64,000 nucleotides of DNA from an uncultured Muribaculaceae bacterium (lineage in GTDB: Bacteria > Bacteroidota > Bacteroidia > Bacteroidales > Muribaculaceae), in the NCBI GenBank assembly GCA_910589055.1, contig CAJURN010000007.1, positions 1 through 64,000 on the forward strand, in the 5' to 3' direction. Shown piece by piece: positions 8,943 to 17,863 of the stretch. Numbering within the stretch: the first letter of the stretch is position 1; each line of letters starts with the position of its first letter. Both the position numbers and the translations under genes were made by a program. The notes below the pieces were generated by a model. The model worked only from the letters and a program-made list of their open reading frames with translations. It was not told the DNA's origin and did not search any database.

Positions 8943-9764
8943 TTATTTATGGCCTTCGCGGTAAGTATCTGTGGCTTTCTTTACCGAGCCGTGCATGAGC
9001 AGAAGACGTTTAGCCTCATCGTAGGGCAGACCCAATTCTTCCACAATCATGCGGGTTCCGCGGTCGACGAGCTTGGCGTTGGAGAGCTGCATGTTCACCA
9101 TCTTGTTGCCCTTGACGCGTCCCATCTTAATCATCACGGAAGTTGTAATCATGTTGCATATCATCTTCTGTCCTGTTCCGGATTTCATGCGAGAGCTTCC
9201 GGTCACGTATTCGGGGCCTACAATCATTTCAATTGCGATGTCGGCGGCTTCCGAAACGGGAGCGTCAGGATTGGAGGTGATGGCGGCAGTGAGGATTCCG
9301 CGTTCGCGGCATGCCTTGATGGCGCCGATTACGTAAGGTGTAGTGCCGGAAGCGGCGATACCGATCACGGTGTCATTCTTGTTGATTCCGAAAGCCTCGA
9401 GGTCTTTCCAGCCCTGTTCGGTATTGTCTTCGGCGTTCTCGACCGGATTGCGCAGGGCGGTATCACCACCTGCGATAAGTCCGATGACCCAGCTCGGGTC
9501 CATGCCGAATGTCGGGGGAATTTCGGAAGCGTCGAGCACGCCCAGACGGCCCGATGTGCCTGCACCCATGTAGAAGATGCGGCCTCCGCGCTGCATGCGG
9601 GGAACAATTTCGGTAACGAGTTTTTCAATTGCGGGAAGAGCTTTTTCCACGGCCAGGGCCACTTTCTTGTCTTCCGTATTGATGTCGTGGAGGATTTCTC
9701 CAACAGATTTCTTTTCGAGGTCGTTGTAGAGCGAAGATTGCTCGCTGATTTTTACAAATGCCAT
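8943..9764 (-). CDS. murQ: N-acetylmuramic acid 6-phosphate etherase
   Basis: A 273-residue SIS-domain enzyme that cleaves the lactyl ether of MurNAc-6-phosphate, giving GlcNAc-6-phosphate and D-lactate in the cytoplasm. Family signatures are clear: FYMGAGTSGRLGVLDASEIP at about residue 64, GIAASGTTPYVIGA around 140, and SRMKSGTGQKMICN around 202. Length is normal and no active-site segment is missing. It lies 50 bases after the BadF-type sugar kinase, which would supply its substrate. The order kinase-etherase with a NagX-like membrane protein upstream matches the MurNAc-use locus (murT, murK, murQ) known from Tannerella forsythia. Confidence 0.95.
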   Translation of the reverse strand: MAFVKISEQSSLYNDLEKKSVGEILHDINTEDKKVALAVEKALPAIEKLVTEIVPRMQRGGRIFYMGAGTSGRLGVLDASEIPPTFGMDPSWVIGLIAGGDTALRNPVENAEDNTEQGWKDLEAFGINKNDTVIGIAASGTTPYVIGAIKACRERGILTAAITSNPDAPVSEAADIAIEMIVGPEYVTGSSRMKSGTGQKMICNMITTSVMIKMGRVKGNKMVNMQLSNAKLVDRGTRMIVEELGLPYDEAKRLLLMHGSVKKATDTYREGHK

Positions 9765-9814
9765 TTTTTATGAAATGTTTTTATTGCAAATTGATTGGTT
9801 GGCGGAAGTTGTTT

Positions 9815-10663
9815 TCAAGCATGGAAACGGATAAGACCTTCCATGGGGCTTTTCAGAATTGTGCCCACGCTGCATCCGCATGCCGCTGCGGCTTCTTCGA
9901 GAACCGGGCGGAAGTAATATGCCACCGAGCCTACGAAGTTGACGGGAGTAGTGGCAAATCCTTCATACTGGAGGATGTTGCGGCGGAAGAAGGCTGTGAA
10001 GGCTCCGAGGACGATTGCCCGGATTTCAGGCACGTCAATGTTGGCACTCAGGAAGGGTGTCACCGAAGCGAGGAAGCGGTTGGGAAGCGGCTCCTTATAG
10101 ACGCGGCGGATAATTGTGAGCAGGTCGAGTTCGTACTCGCGAAGGAATTTCTCGCATACGGCAGCGGGAAGCTGCTTCTTGAGTACGTCGCCGAGGAAGA
10201 GCTTGCCGAGCACGGCTCCGCTGCCCTCGTCGCCGAGGATAAATCCCAGGGGAGATACATTGTTGACGATTTTCTCGCCGTCGTACTGGCAGGAGTTGGC
10301 ACCCGTTCCGAGAATACATGCGATGCCGGGATTGCGGCCGCACAGGGCGCGGGCCGCGGCAAGGAGGTCGGTGTAGACGTGTACATTGCCCTCAGCCGAG
10401 CTTATGTTGTGGCTTATGGCCTTTGCTACGTTGCCGCATACTTCGGGGGAGATGCAGCCTGCACCGTAGAAGTACACTGCCGAAATGTTTCCGGCGAGCT
10501 CGCCGAGTTCGGGCATGAGTTCGGCGGCGATGCGTGCGCGCATTTCCTCTTCAGTGAGCATGACAGCGTTCATACCCATTGTGAATACCTGTTTTTCAAC
10601 TTTTCCGTTGTTGAGAAGACACCAGTCAATCTTGGTGCTTCCGCAGTCAGCTATAAGTATCAT
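9815..10663 (-). CDS. murK: BadF/BadG-family sugar kinase, probable N-acetylmuramic acid (or GlcNAc) kinase
   Basis: A 282-residue ASKHA-fold kinase. The N-terminus carries the phosphate loop IADCGSTKIDW, then CILGTGANSC and FILGDEGSGAVLGK, typical of eukaryote-like N-acetylglucosamine kinases and of the Bacteroidota MurNAc kinase MurK. It is placed directly upstream of murQ and overlaps the upstream membrane-protein gene by 4 bases. The most economical role is ATP-dependent 6-phosphorylation of cytoplasmic MurNAc, making the MurQ substrate; GlcNAc may be used as well. Without a PTS, Bacteroidota need such a kinase. The choice between MurNAc and GlcNAc rests on gene order, not on residues I can see. 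Confidence 0.82.
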   Translation of the reverse strand: MILIADCGSTKIDWCLLNNGKVEKQVFTMGMNAVMLTEEEMRARIAAELMPELGELAGNISAVYFYGAGCISPEVCGNVAKAISHNISSAEGNVHVYTDLLAAARALCGRNPGIACILGTGANSCQYDGEKIVNNVSPLGFILGDEGSGAVLGKLFLGDVLKKQLPAAVCEKFLREYELDLLTIIRRVYKEPLPNRFLASVTPFLSANIDVPEIRAIVLGAFTAFFRRNILQYEGFATTPVNFVGSVAYYFRPVLEEAAAACGCSVGTILKSPMEGLIRFHA

Positions 10664-11838
10664 ATCTTGATGTAAATTTTCTTTTTATAAAGCACATAAC
10701 CCACGCACCAGTTAAGGAGTACGAAAAGCAGTGCGAATATCAGGGAAGCCAAAGTGGCGTCGTCGCAGCAGATTGGCATGAGGAACATCTGGTACACCCA
10801 GTTCTTGATGGAAATAACTCCGGCCTCGGCGGCTGCATAAGGGAATTTGACAAGTCCAATTACGGTTGCCAGGATTCCCGAAAGGCAGAAGAGGAAGAGC
10901 GGATTGATGCCGAACACTTCAAAGAAACGGCTCCAACGTGCATGACCCTTGATGTCGATAATCCAAATCAGAAGTCCGAGGAAGCTCGATGCAAGGCCGC
11001 AGGTGGTGAGCACGAATGTGGGCGACCAGATTTTTTTGTTGATGGGCATGCCGTAGTCGAGCAGGAAGCCTGCGAAAGTGAGGATTGTACCGATGATAAA
11101 CAGGGAATTGATGCGCATGTTGTTGTCGCGGGTTTTCATAATCAGTCCTCCGCAGATGAATCCGATGAGCATGTGGGCTATGGATGGCAATGTGCTCAGC
11201 AGTCCTTCCGGGTCGAATTTGAGTCTTTCTCCGCCAACGATGTCAGTGTACATGTGGTCGGGGCCGAGCACCTTGTTATCGACGATTGCGATGATGTTGG
11301 TATCGGCGAAGGCGAATCCGTTGCCGAAAATCAGCAGCAGCGAATATATCACCAGCAGTCCGGCAACAGCCCAAGGCAATCCGCGCTTTCCACATAGCAG
11401 CGCGATTATTGCACCGGCTCCGTAGCACAACGCCAGACGGGGCATTACGCCGAGAATACGGATGTGGTTGAAGTTGAAGACGGCATCCCAGAGGGTTACG
11501 TCGGTCATGACTCCGCGGAAGAACAGGCCGAACCAGGCCAGGAAAATACCGATGAGGAATATCAGTATCGTGCGTTTCACGATTTTGAAAAGGCAATCGG
11601 CCGTAAGTTTGAATTCATATTTCCTGAGGGAGAAATAAGTCGATACTCCCATGATGAACATGAAGAAAGGAAATACGAGATCGGTTGGCGTGAGACCGTG
11701 CCACTCGGCATGGCGCAGAGGCGCGTAAATCGACCCCCACGATCCCGGATTGTTTACCAGAATCATGCCTGCCACGGTGATGCCACGCAGCACGTCCAGG
11801 GCAAGAAGTCGTTTGGGTTTCTGTTTAGATTGATCCAT
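10660..11838 (-). CDS. Polytopic membrane protein, NagX/DUF5009 family, MurT-like MurNAc transporter candidate
   Basis: A 392-residue inner-membrane protein with about ten hydrophobic segments. It begins with the family block RLLALDVLRGITVAGMI and continues with HAEWHGLTPTDLVFPFFM, which carries the conserved His of the heparan-alpha-glucosaminide acetyltransferase/NagX group. In Tannerella forsythia the gene next to murK and murQ encodes MurT, reported as an inner-membrane MurNAc transporter; from memory that is the same kind of protein. Here the stop overlaps the kinase start by 4 bases, so the two are co-translated. It is therefore either a transporter of MurNAc/GlcNAc or an acetyltransferase acting on amino sugars; sequence alone does not separate the two. 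Confidence 0.75.
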   Translation of the reverse strand: MDQSKQKPKRLLALDVLRGITVAGMILVNNPGSWGSIYAPLRHAEWHGLTPTDLVFPFFMFIMGVSTYFSLRKYEFKLTADCLFKIVKRTILIFLIGIFLAWFGLFFRGVMTDVTLWDAVFNFNHIRILGVMPRLALCYGAGAIIALLCGKRGLPWAVAGLLVIYSLLLIFGNGFAFADTNIIAIVDNKVLGPDHMYTDIVGGERLKFDPEGLLSTLPSIAHMLIGFICGGLIMKTRDNNMRINSLFIIGTILTFAGFLLDYGMPINKKIWSPTFVLTTCGLASSFLGLLIWIIDIKGHARWSRFFEVFGINPLFLFCLSGILATVIGLVKFPYAAAEAGVISIKNWVYQMFLMPICCDDATLASLIFALLFVLLNWCVGYVLYKKKIYIKI

Positions 11839-11859
11839 CGCTGAATTGTGTATGTTGGT

Positions 11860-14688
11860 TTATTTTTTGCTCGTACATTCGTCAACCAGATATACGATTG
11901 ACTTGTAAGGAATACCTCCGTTGACCGTCAGTCCGATCTCGCATGTGCGCGAGTTGGAGTAACCGGCTTTCACTCCTGCCGCCTCGAGCGCGGGACGAAG
12001 TTTGCGAAGTCCCCAGCTATTGAGTTCGGGTACGGTGAAACCCTTGTCTCCGGCAAATCCGCAGCATCCGACTTCGGCGGGTACCGTGACGTTGCTCGAG
12101 CACATTGCCGCCACGGCCACAATCTTGTCGGCATGTCCCATGCGTCGGGTCGAACATGTCACATGCACGGCCACCGGGGTGTCGGTCTTGTGGAACACGA
12201 GGTCTTTGGCAAGGAAATCGTGGATAAATTCGGCAGGTTCGTAAAGCTGCATTGATTTTATCATCCTGCGCATGCGGAAAAGACACGGGCTCTGGTCGCA
12301 CACAACCGGATATTTGCCGCCTTGCGATGCCACGGCCAAAGCGGCCTCAAGCTCGCGGGTCTTGCTGTCGGCAATCTCGGGCATGCCTTTGCTTTCCCAG
12401 ATCATGCCGCAGCACAGATTGTCCATTCCCTCGGGGAAGATGATTTCGTAGCCTGCTTTCTTGCAAAGGCGCACGAACACATCGGACAGAGGCTCTGTCT
12501 TGGCATCCTTTTCCTTGCTCACGCCCATTGTGCGGTTGATGCACGACGGGAAGTAAACTATTTTCTTGCTTTCGGGCGCTGTCTTTTCCGACTCCCTAAC
12601 TTCCTTTACAAGATGCTTGGGAGAGTAGGGCAGGGGCAGCGCCGGAGTCCAGAGCGGTAATCCCGCTTTGTGAAGTGCGGGGCCGATGATATTGACTCCA
12701 CGCTCGCCTATGATGTCGCGTGCCACTCCTGCGGCACCGAGCATCACGCGCAATCCCGAGCTGATGCCTTTGAGGTGGGCGGCGGCCCATTCTCCGGCTT
12801 TATATCCTGCGGAACCTTTGGGAATGTAGGTCTCGCGAACATCGTGGATGAGGTCGCCTGTATTGATTTTCATCGGGCAGGATGTGCTGCACAGGCCGTC
12901 GCCCGCACAGGTTTCGCTTCCGAGATAGCGGAATCCTTTTTCGAGCTCGGCAAGGCGTGCGGGATTGTCGCCGCTGCGGCGCAGACGCGAAATCTCACGC
13001 TGGACAACGATGCGCTGGCGTGCCGACAGGGTAAGTCCACAGCTCACGCAATTTACCTCGCAGAATCCACATTCGATACATTTGTCAACCTTGGGGTCGG
13101 TGAGCGGCAGGGGTTTCATGCCACGGATGTAGCAATCGGGGTCGTCGTTGAATATCACTCCGGGGTTGAGGATGTTTCCGGGGTCGAATATTCTCTTGAT
13201 GCGTTTCATTATTCCGAACGCTTTCTCGCCCCATTCAGCGGCTACGAAAGGCGCCATGTTTCGGCCTGTGCCGTGTTCAGCTTTGAGCGAACCGTCGTAT
13301 TTGCCGATTACGAGTTCCTCGATGCGTCGCATCAGGTTCTTGTACTTCTCGATATCTTCCTCCGTCTCGAACGACTGGGCTATGACGAAGTGGTAGTTGC
13401 CTTCGAGCGCGTGGCCGTAGATGCACGCATCGTCATATCCGCTTTCCTCAAGCAGTGCGGCAAGTTCCACTGTGGCCTTAGGCAGGTCTTCGATATGGAA
13501 AGCTATGTCTTCAATCAAGGCAGTCGTGCCGGGCTTGCGTGTGCCTCCCACGGCAGGGAACACGCCGGAGCGGATGAGCCACCAGCGGGCCACTTCCTCC
13601 GGGTCGGTCGAGAAGCGTGCGGGGGTGTACATCTTGAAGTCCTTGAGCACTTCAAGTGTTTTCTCAATATTATCGTTCAGCTCCTTCTCGGTCTGCGCCT
13701 CGGTCTGGAGCAGCAGGGCGGTAAGTCCGTTTCCGGTGGTGTCGTTGACAGATTCGAGCGATTTGCGGTCAAGCAGCTCGCAGGCCTGTATGGGAGCGTT
13801 TTTCTTCATCGCAACCACTGCGCGGCATGCTTCCGACATGTCGGAGAAATAGAGCATGGCACTGGCCGAATATGGCTCGTGGGGTGCGGTCTCAACCGTG
13901 ACTTCGCTCATGAACGCGAGTGTGCCCTCGCTGCCCACGAGACAGTGGGCTATGATGTCGAACGGGTCATCGTAGGCTACAAACGGGCGCAGGTTCAGTC
14001 CGGTCACATCCTTGATGGAATATTTGCGGCGGATGCGGTCGGAAAGCTCGACGTCGTCGAGAATCTCCTTGCGTATCATTTCGATTTCCTCGATAAGTGC
14101 TGCGTGGGTGCGGCGGAATTCCTCACGTGATGTGGCATCGGCGGTGTCGAGAACGGTGCCGTCGGCAAGAATCAGGCGAGCCGAGCGGAGCACGCGGTCG
14201 CTGTTGGCATGTGTGCCGCATTTCATGCCGGATGCGTTGTTCATCACAATGCCTCCCACCATGGCCGACTTCTTGGAAGCCGGGTCCGGCGGAAATACGC
14301 GGCGGTAGGGAGCGAGAATCTGATTCACGCGCTCGCCGATTATACCGGGCTGGAGGGATATCGTGTGGGCTTCAGGATCGTTGATGCGGTATTTCTCCCA
14401 ATACTTTCCGGCCACAACAAGTATGGAGTCGGAAATGGCCTGCCCGGACAGACTCGTTCCTGCGGCACGGAATGTCACAGGGAGTCCCATTGTGGAAGCC
14501 TTGGATAGAACCGCCGATACCTCTTTTTCGTCGCGCACCCTGACAACAACTTTCGGGAGCATGCGGTAGAATCCGGCATCGGTGCCCCAGGCAAGAAGCC
14601 TGAGGGCATCGGTGTAAATCCGGTCACGGGGTATCAGATTGCTGATGCCATTGATGAAATCTTTATAAACCTGTTCGTTTGCGTCCAT
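11860..14688 (-). CDS. FAD-binding and Fe-S D-2-hydroxyacid dehydrogenase (D-lactate dehydrogenase candidate)
   Basis: A 942-residue fusion. Residues 1-270 form the FAD_binding_4 domain (GTSLSGQA at about 77; PDPASKKSAMVGGIVMNNA around 135; GSEGTLAFMSEV around 252). About 270-510 is the FAD-oxidase C domain, with AEHGTGRNMAP. Two ferredoxin-type cysteine clusters follow, CIECGFCEVNC (537-547) and CAGDGLCSTSC (594-604), and then two CCG domains (NLCCGM, VGCCGF). This is the D-lactate/D-2-hydroxyglutarate dehydrogenase type (GlcD plus GlpC-like in one chain). MurQ releases D-lactate and this gene sits in the same operon, so oxidation of that D-lactate to pyruvate is the likely role. The substrate is inference; the architecture is clear. 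Confidence 0.88.
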   Translation of the reverse strand: MDANEQVYKDFINGISNLIPRDRIYTDALRLLAWGTDAGFYRMLPKVVVRVRDEKEVSAVLSKASTMGLPVTFRAAGTSLSGQAISDSILVVAGKYWEKYRINDPEAHTISLQPGIIGERVNQILAPYRRVFPPDPASKKSAMVGGIVMNNASGMKCGTHANSDRVLRSARLILADGTVLDTADATSREEFRRTHAALIEEIEMIRKEILDDVELSDRIRRKYSIKDVTGLNLRPFVAYDDPFDIIAHCLVGSEGTLAFMSEVTVETAPHEPYSASAMLYFSDMSEACRAVVAMKKNAPIQACELLDRKSLESVNDTTGNGLTALLLQTEAQTEKELNDNIEKTLEVLKDFKMYTPARFSTDPEEVARWWLIRSGVFPAVGGTRKPGTTALIEDIAFHIEDLPKATVELAALLEESGYDDACIYGHALEGNYHFVIAQSFETEEDIEKYKNLMRRIEELVIGKYDGSLKAEHGTGRNMAPFVAAEWGEKAFGIMKRIKRIFDPGNILNPGVIFNDDPDCYIRGMKPLPLTDPKVDKCIECGFCEVNCVSCGLTLSARQRIVVQREISRLRRSGDNPARLAELEKGFRYLGSETCAGDGLCSTSCPMKINTGDLIHDVRETYIPKGSAGYKAGEWAAAHLKGISSGLRVMLGAAGVARDIIGERGVNIIGPALHKAGLPLWTPALPLPYSPKHLVKEVRESEKTAPESKKIVYFPSCINRTMGVSKEKDAKTEPLSDVFVRLCKKAGYEIIFPEGMDNLCCGMIWESKGMPEIADSKTRELEAALAVASQGGKYPVVCDQSPCLFRMRRMIKSMQLYEPAEFIHDFLAKDLVFHKTDTPVAVHVTCSTRRMGHADKIVAVAAMCSSNVTVPAEVGCCGFAGDKGFTVPELNSWGLRKLRPALEAAGVKAGYSNSRTCEIGLTVNGGIPYKSIVYLVDECTSKK

Positions 14689-14702
14689 TGACGTGGGGGA
14701 GA

Positions 14703-15935
14703 TTACTTGTAGATTTTGTATTTTTCGGTCGCGGCCTTGAAACTTTCAACGTCTTTGTTCCAATAGTCCTCGATGTCGGCAACCTTGTGGTTGGTGGTGA
14801 AACGCTTGCGGATTTCCTTGCTGCCAACAACCTTGTCGAACATGCTGAAACGCTTGGGGTCGGCTTTGTCGAAAGGCTTGCTGTCGGGGTACATGTCGGC
14901 AAGTTCCTCCATCACGTAGAACTGGGTGAGCGAGAGCGGAGCGGCCTGTACGTCGGTCACGAAGACCTCGACGCCCTGGATGTTCTCACCTTTGTACATG
15001 CTGTAAAAAGGCTTGATGTGGATGGGACGGAACATGAGTCCGGGAAGCTGGCGGCCATTGAGACGGCGTGCGAGTTCCTCGGCGTCAATCCAGGGGCCGC
15101 AGAAGAGCTTGAAAGGCTCGGTATAGCCCACGCCGATATTCATGAAGTTGAGTTCGCCAACGATTCCCGACATGGGGTAGTAGATTGACGATTCGGGAGT
15201 GGGGATATGAGGCGAAGGAAGAACCCAGGGCATTTCCGTCTCGCGGAAATCCATGTCGCGGGTCCAGCCTTCCATAGGCACAACGGTGAGCTTCACTTTC
15301 TTGCCGTCGCCGATGAGGCCTTCATCGTTGAGGTACATCGCCAACTCGCCGGGGGTGAGACCATAGAGGTAGGGGATGGGGAACTGGCTCACGAACGAAA
15401 CGCAGTCCTCTTCGGTAAGATTACCCTCGACCTTGTTGCCGCCAACGGGGTTGGGGCGGTCGAGCACAACAAATTCCTTGCCGAGTTCGGCGCAGGCTTC
15501 CATTGCAAGTCCCATTGTGGAAATGAAGGTGAACGAGCGGCAGCCGTTGTCCTGAATGTCGTAGACGAGCACATCTACATCCTTGAGCATTTCGGGGGTG
15601 GGCTTGCGGGTTTTGCCGTAGATCGAGTAGACGGGCACTCCGGTGGCGGGGTCGGTCATGTTGTCGACATGGTCGCCTGCATGCACATCGCCACGCACGC
15701 CATGCTCGGGAGCATAGAGGCCGGTGAGTTTCACGCCGGGAGCTTCGTGAAGGATGTCGATTGTCGAGCGGAGATTGTTGTCCACTCCGGTGGGATTTGT
15801 GATAAGGCCCACACGTTTGCCTTTGAGGGCTTCAAAACCGCCGTCGCGGAGAACTTCCACGCCGGGCTTGACGCGTGCATCCGCGCCGAAAATTATCGCG
15901 GCTATGGCCGCTATGGAAAATATCAGTCGTTTCAT
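14703..15935 (-). CDS. namZ: Exo-beta-N-acetylmuramidase, NamZ (DUF1343) family
   Basis: A 410-residue protein with a signal peptide. DUF1343 signatures: VGLITNPTGVD near residue 40, APEHGVRGD near 80, VYDIQDNGCRSFTF near 125, VLDRPNPVGG near 155 and PTPESSIYYP near 245. This family releases terminal MurNAc from the non-reducing end of peptidoglycan chains or muropeptides. Length and domain content are normal for the family. It overlaps the AmpG-like gene by 4 bases and precedes the FAD/Fe-S enzyme by 14. Acting in the periplasm, it would feed free MurNAc to the MurT/MurK/MurQ route. Confidence 0.9.
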   Translation of the reverse strand: MKRLIFSIAAIAAIIFGADARVKPGVEVLRDGGFEALKGKRVGLITNPTGVDNNLRSTIDILHEAPGVKLTGLYAPEHGVRGDVHAGDHVDNMTDPATGVPVYSIYGKTRKPTPEMLKDVDVLVYDIQDNGCRSFTFISTMGLAMEACAELGKEFVVLDRPNPVGGNKVEGNLTEEDCVSFVSQFPIPYLYGLTPGELAMYLNDEGLIGDGKKVKLTVVPMEGWTRDMDFRETEMPWVLPSPHIPTPESSIYYPMSGIVGELNFMNIGVGYTEPFKLFCGPWIDAEELARRLNGRQLPGLMFRPIHIKPFYSMYKGENIQGVEVFVTDVQAAPLSLTQFYVMEELADMYPDSKPFDKADPKRFSMFDKVVGSKEIRKRFTTNHKVADIEDYWNKDVESFKAATEKYKIYK

Positions 15936-17845
15936 TCTGTTTTGCGTCCGAAATTAGGGTCAATCTTAAGGAATCCGCACACGCCGATTGTAGCGGCGCA
16001 GCAAATCATTGTCCAGATAAAGAAGTGGCGGTAGCCGATTGTGTCCTGAAGCCATCCCGCAGCCATGCCGGGCAGCATCATGCCGAGGGCCATGAAACCG
16101 GTACAGATAGCGTAGTGAGCTGTCTTGTGGGTGCCTTCCGAGAAGTAGATGAGATAGAGCATGTAGGCGGTGAAACCAAAGCCGTAGCCGAACTGCTCGA
16201 TGAATACGCAGATGTTGACAGTCAGGAGCGAGGGGGCGTCGGCGTAGCTCAGATACACGAAGGTAAGGCATGTGAGCGACATGGACCATGCCATGGGCCA
16301 CAGCCATTTCTTGAGACCGCCTTTTGCAGCCACCATACCGCCGATGATACCGCCGAGTGTAAGGCCGATGATACCCACGGTGCCGTAGACAAAGCCAACA
16401 TCACCTGTCGTGAGTCCGAGACCGCCTTTGTCGACGGGGTCAAGAAGGAAGGGGTTGATGAGCTTCACAAGCTGAGCCTCGGGCAAGCGGTAAAGCAGCA
16501 TGAAGGCGATTGCGACCCAGATCTGTTTTTTCTGGAAGAAGCTCTTGAATGTCTCGAAAAATTCACGTATGATATCGCCTGACGTACGAGTGTGATTGTC
16601 GCGCGAGTCGCCTGCGGGGTGGGGAAGTGCCCAGCCGTGATAGATTGCCACGATGAAGAAGAAGCCTGAAAGAGCAGCGAACACAACCATCCAGGCCATG
16701 GGGATGTTGCCGGATGCACCCACGAAAGAGGCTGAAGCCGTAGCAGTGAGTTTGTGGTCGATTTCGTAATAGAGGTATGCAGTCTTGTCCCAGTTGGAGT
16801 CGTTGAACTCAAAGCGGGTCGAGAGCAGGTTCTGTTCGAGACGGATGCTCTGGTCGCCACCTTTCTGGGTTACGTTTACGATTACAGTCTCGCCGGGTTC
16901 GGGCTTTTTGTTGAGACGGAAACCAACGATGGCGATGTTGTTGGAGATTTCATCGGTTGAGAGTTCGCGTTTTTCGCCGAAAGTGTCGCGTACCCAGCGG
17001 GTGAAGGCTCCGGGTCCTTCAGCGGCAGCGCTTGCTGTGCCCGTGCTTGCTTCGGCCTTGCGTTCAGCGGCAACAAATCCGTTGCGTTCGTTGAGCGTGC
17101 GCACCGAGTCGCACATGATGGCTGCGTAGGCCTTGAATGGAATCACCGTGTCCTTTCCGCAGAGATTCATTTCTACGGTCGAGGGCGCTTTGACAGCCAC
17201 TTCGTGAGCTGCGAGCGGAGTGAAGAACTGCAATTCACCGTCAAGGTCACCTTCTGTCGAGGCAATCGCGGTCATCTGCGGGGCACTCCATTCAGCCACG
17301 GGATTGGCGTTGACCTCCATTTCGAGAGGTGTAAGACCGGAATTTGTCTCGATAAGTCCGGCAAGTATCACGAGAAGTCCCTGGCCTGCGACGGTTGCCA
17401 CGCGGTAGAATGTGGAACGGATGCCAACATACAGCGATTGCTCATGCTCGTTAAGGGCAAGCATGTAGAAACCGTCGGCCGCGATGTCGTGGGTGGCGGA
17501 GGTGAATCCCACGAGCCAGAACACAGCCAGTGTGAGCTGGAAGAAGAACGGCGTGGGTATTGTGAAAGCGATTCCCGCGAGTGCGAAGGCGAGAATCCAC
17601 TGCATTGTCAGCGTCCACCAGCGTTTGGTGCGGATAATGTCGACAAACGGGCTCCAGAAGGGTTTGATAACCCAAGGCAGGTAGAGCCAGCCTGTGTAGA
17701 GTGCTATGTCTGTGTTGGAAATACCTAGTCGCTTGTACATGATGACCGAAATTGTCATCACGGCGACGTACGGTAGTCCCTGGGCAAAGTATAAAGTCGG
17801 AATCCATGCCCACGGATTGCGCTTGCTTGTTCCTCGCATAGTCAA
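15932..17845 (-). CDS. ampG: AmpG-like MFS muropeptide transporter with a large periplasmic insert
   Basis: A 637-residue major-facilitator protein, about 200 residues longer than typical AmpG. The N-terminal half has WAWIPTLYFAQGLPYVAV and the AmpG signature SATHDIAADGFYMLA near residue 116. Five membrane segments precede a soluble insert at about 168-382, rich in polar beta-type sequence and in Ala/Glu/Ser. The remaining segments resume at PMAWMVVFAALSG. With an inside N-terminus, the insert between segments 5 and 6 lies in the periplasm, where it could bind peptides or glycans before import. AmpG moves GlcNAc-anhydroMurNAc peptides inward, consistent with its place beside namZ and the amidase. 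The first Met is uncertain by two codons (a second ATG follows). Confidence 0.85.
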   Translation of the reverse strand: MTMRGTSKRNPWAWIPTLYFAQGLPYVAVMTISVIMYKRLGISNTDIALYTGWLYLPWVIKPFWSPFVDIIRTKRWWTLTMQWILAFALAGIAFTIPTPFFFQLTLAVFWLVGFTSATHDIAADGFYMLALNEHEQSLYVGIRSTFYRVATVAGQGLLVILAGLIETNSGLTPLEMEVNANPVAEWSAPQMTAIASTEGDLDGELQFFTPLAAHEVAVKAPSTVEMNLCGKDTVIPFKAYAAIMCDSVRTLNERNGFVAAERKAEASTGTASAAAEGPGAFTRWVRDTFGEKRELSTDEISNNIAIVGFRLNKKPEPGETVIVNVTQKGGDQSIRLEQNLLSTRFEFNDSNWDKTAYLYYEIDHKLTATASASFVGASGNIPMAWMVVFAALSGFFFIVAIYHGWALPHPAGDSRDNHTRTSGDIIREFFETFKSFFQKKQIWVAIAFMLLYRLPEAQLVKLINPFLLDPVDKGGLGLTTGDVGFVYGTVGIIGLTLGGIIGGMVAAKGGLKKWLWPMAWSMSLTCLTFVYLSYADAPSLLTVNICVFIEQFGYGFGFTAYMLYLIYFSEGTHKTAHYAICTGFMALGMMLPGMAAGWLQDTIGYRHFFIWTMICCAATIGVCGFLKIDPNFGRKTE

Positions 17846-17863
17846 TGGTAATGATTTTGAAGG

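Noticed and set aside
12670..14130. 486-codon open frame on the plus strand
   Set aside because: It lies wholly antisense to the FAD/Fe-S gene, whose motifs are unmistakable. The translation is Cys/His/Gly-rich without any family pattern. Codon bias of the true gene explains the open frame.
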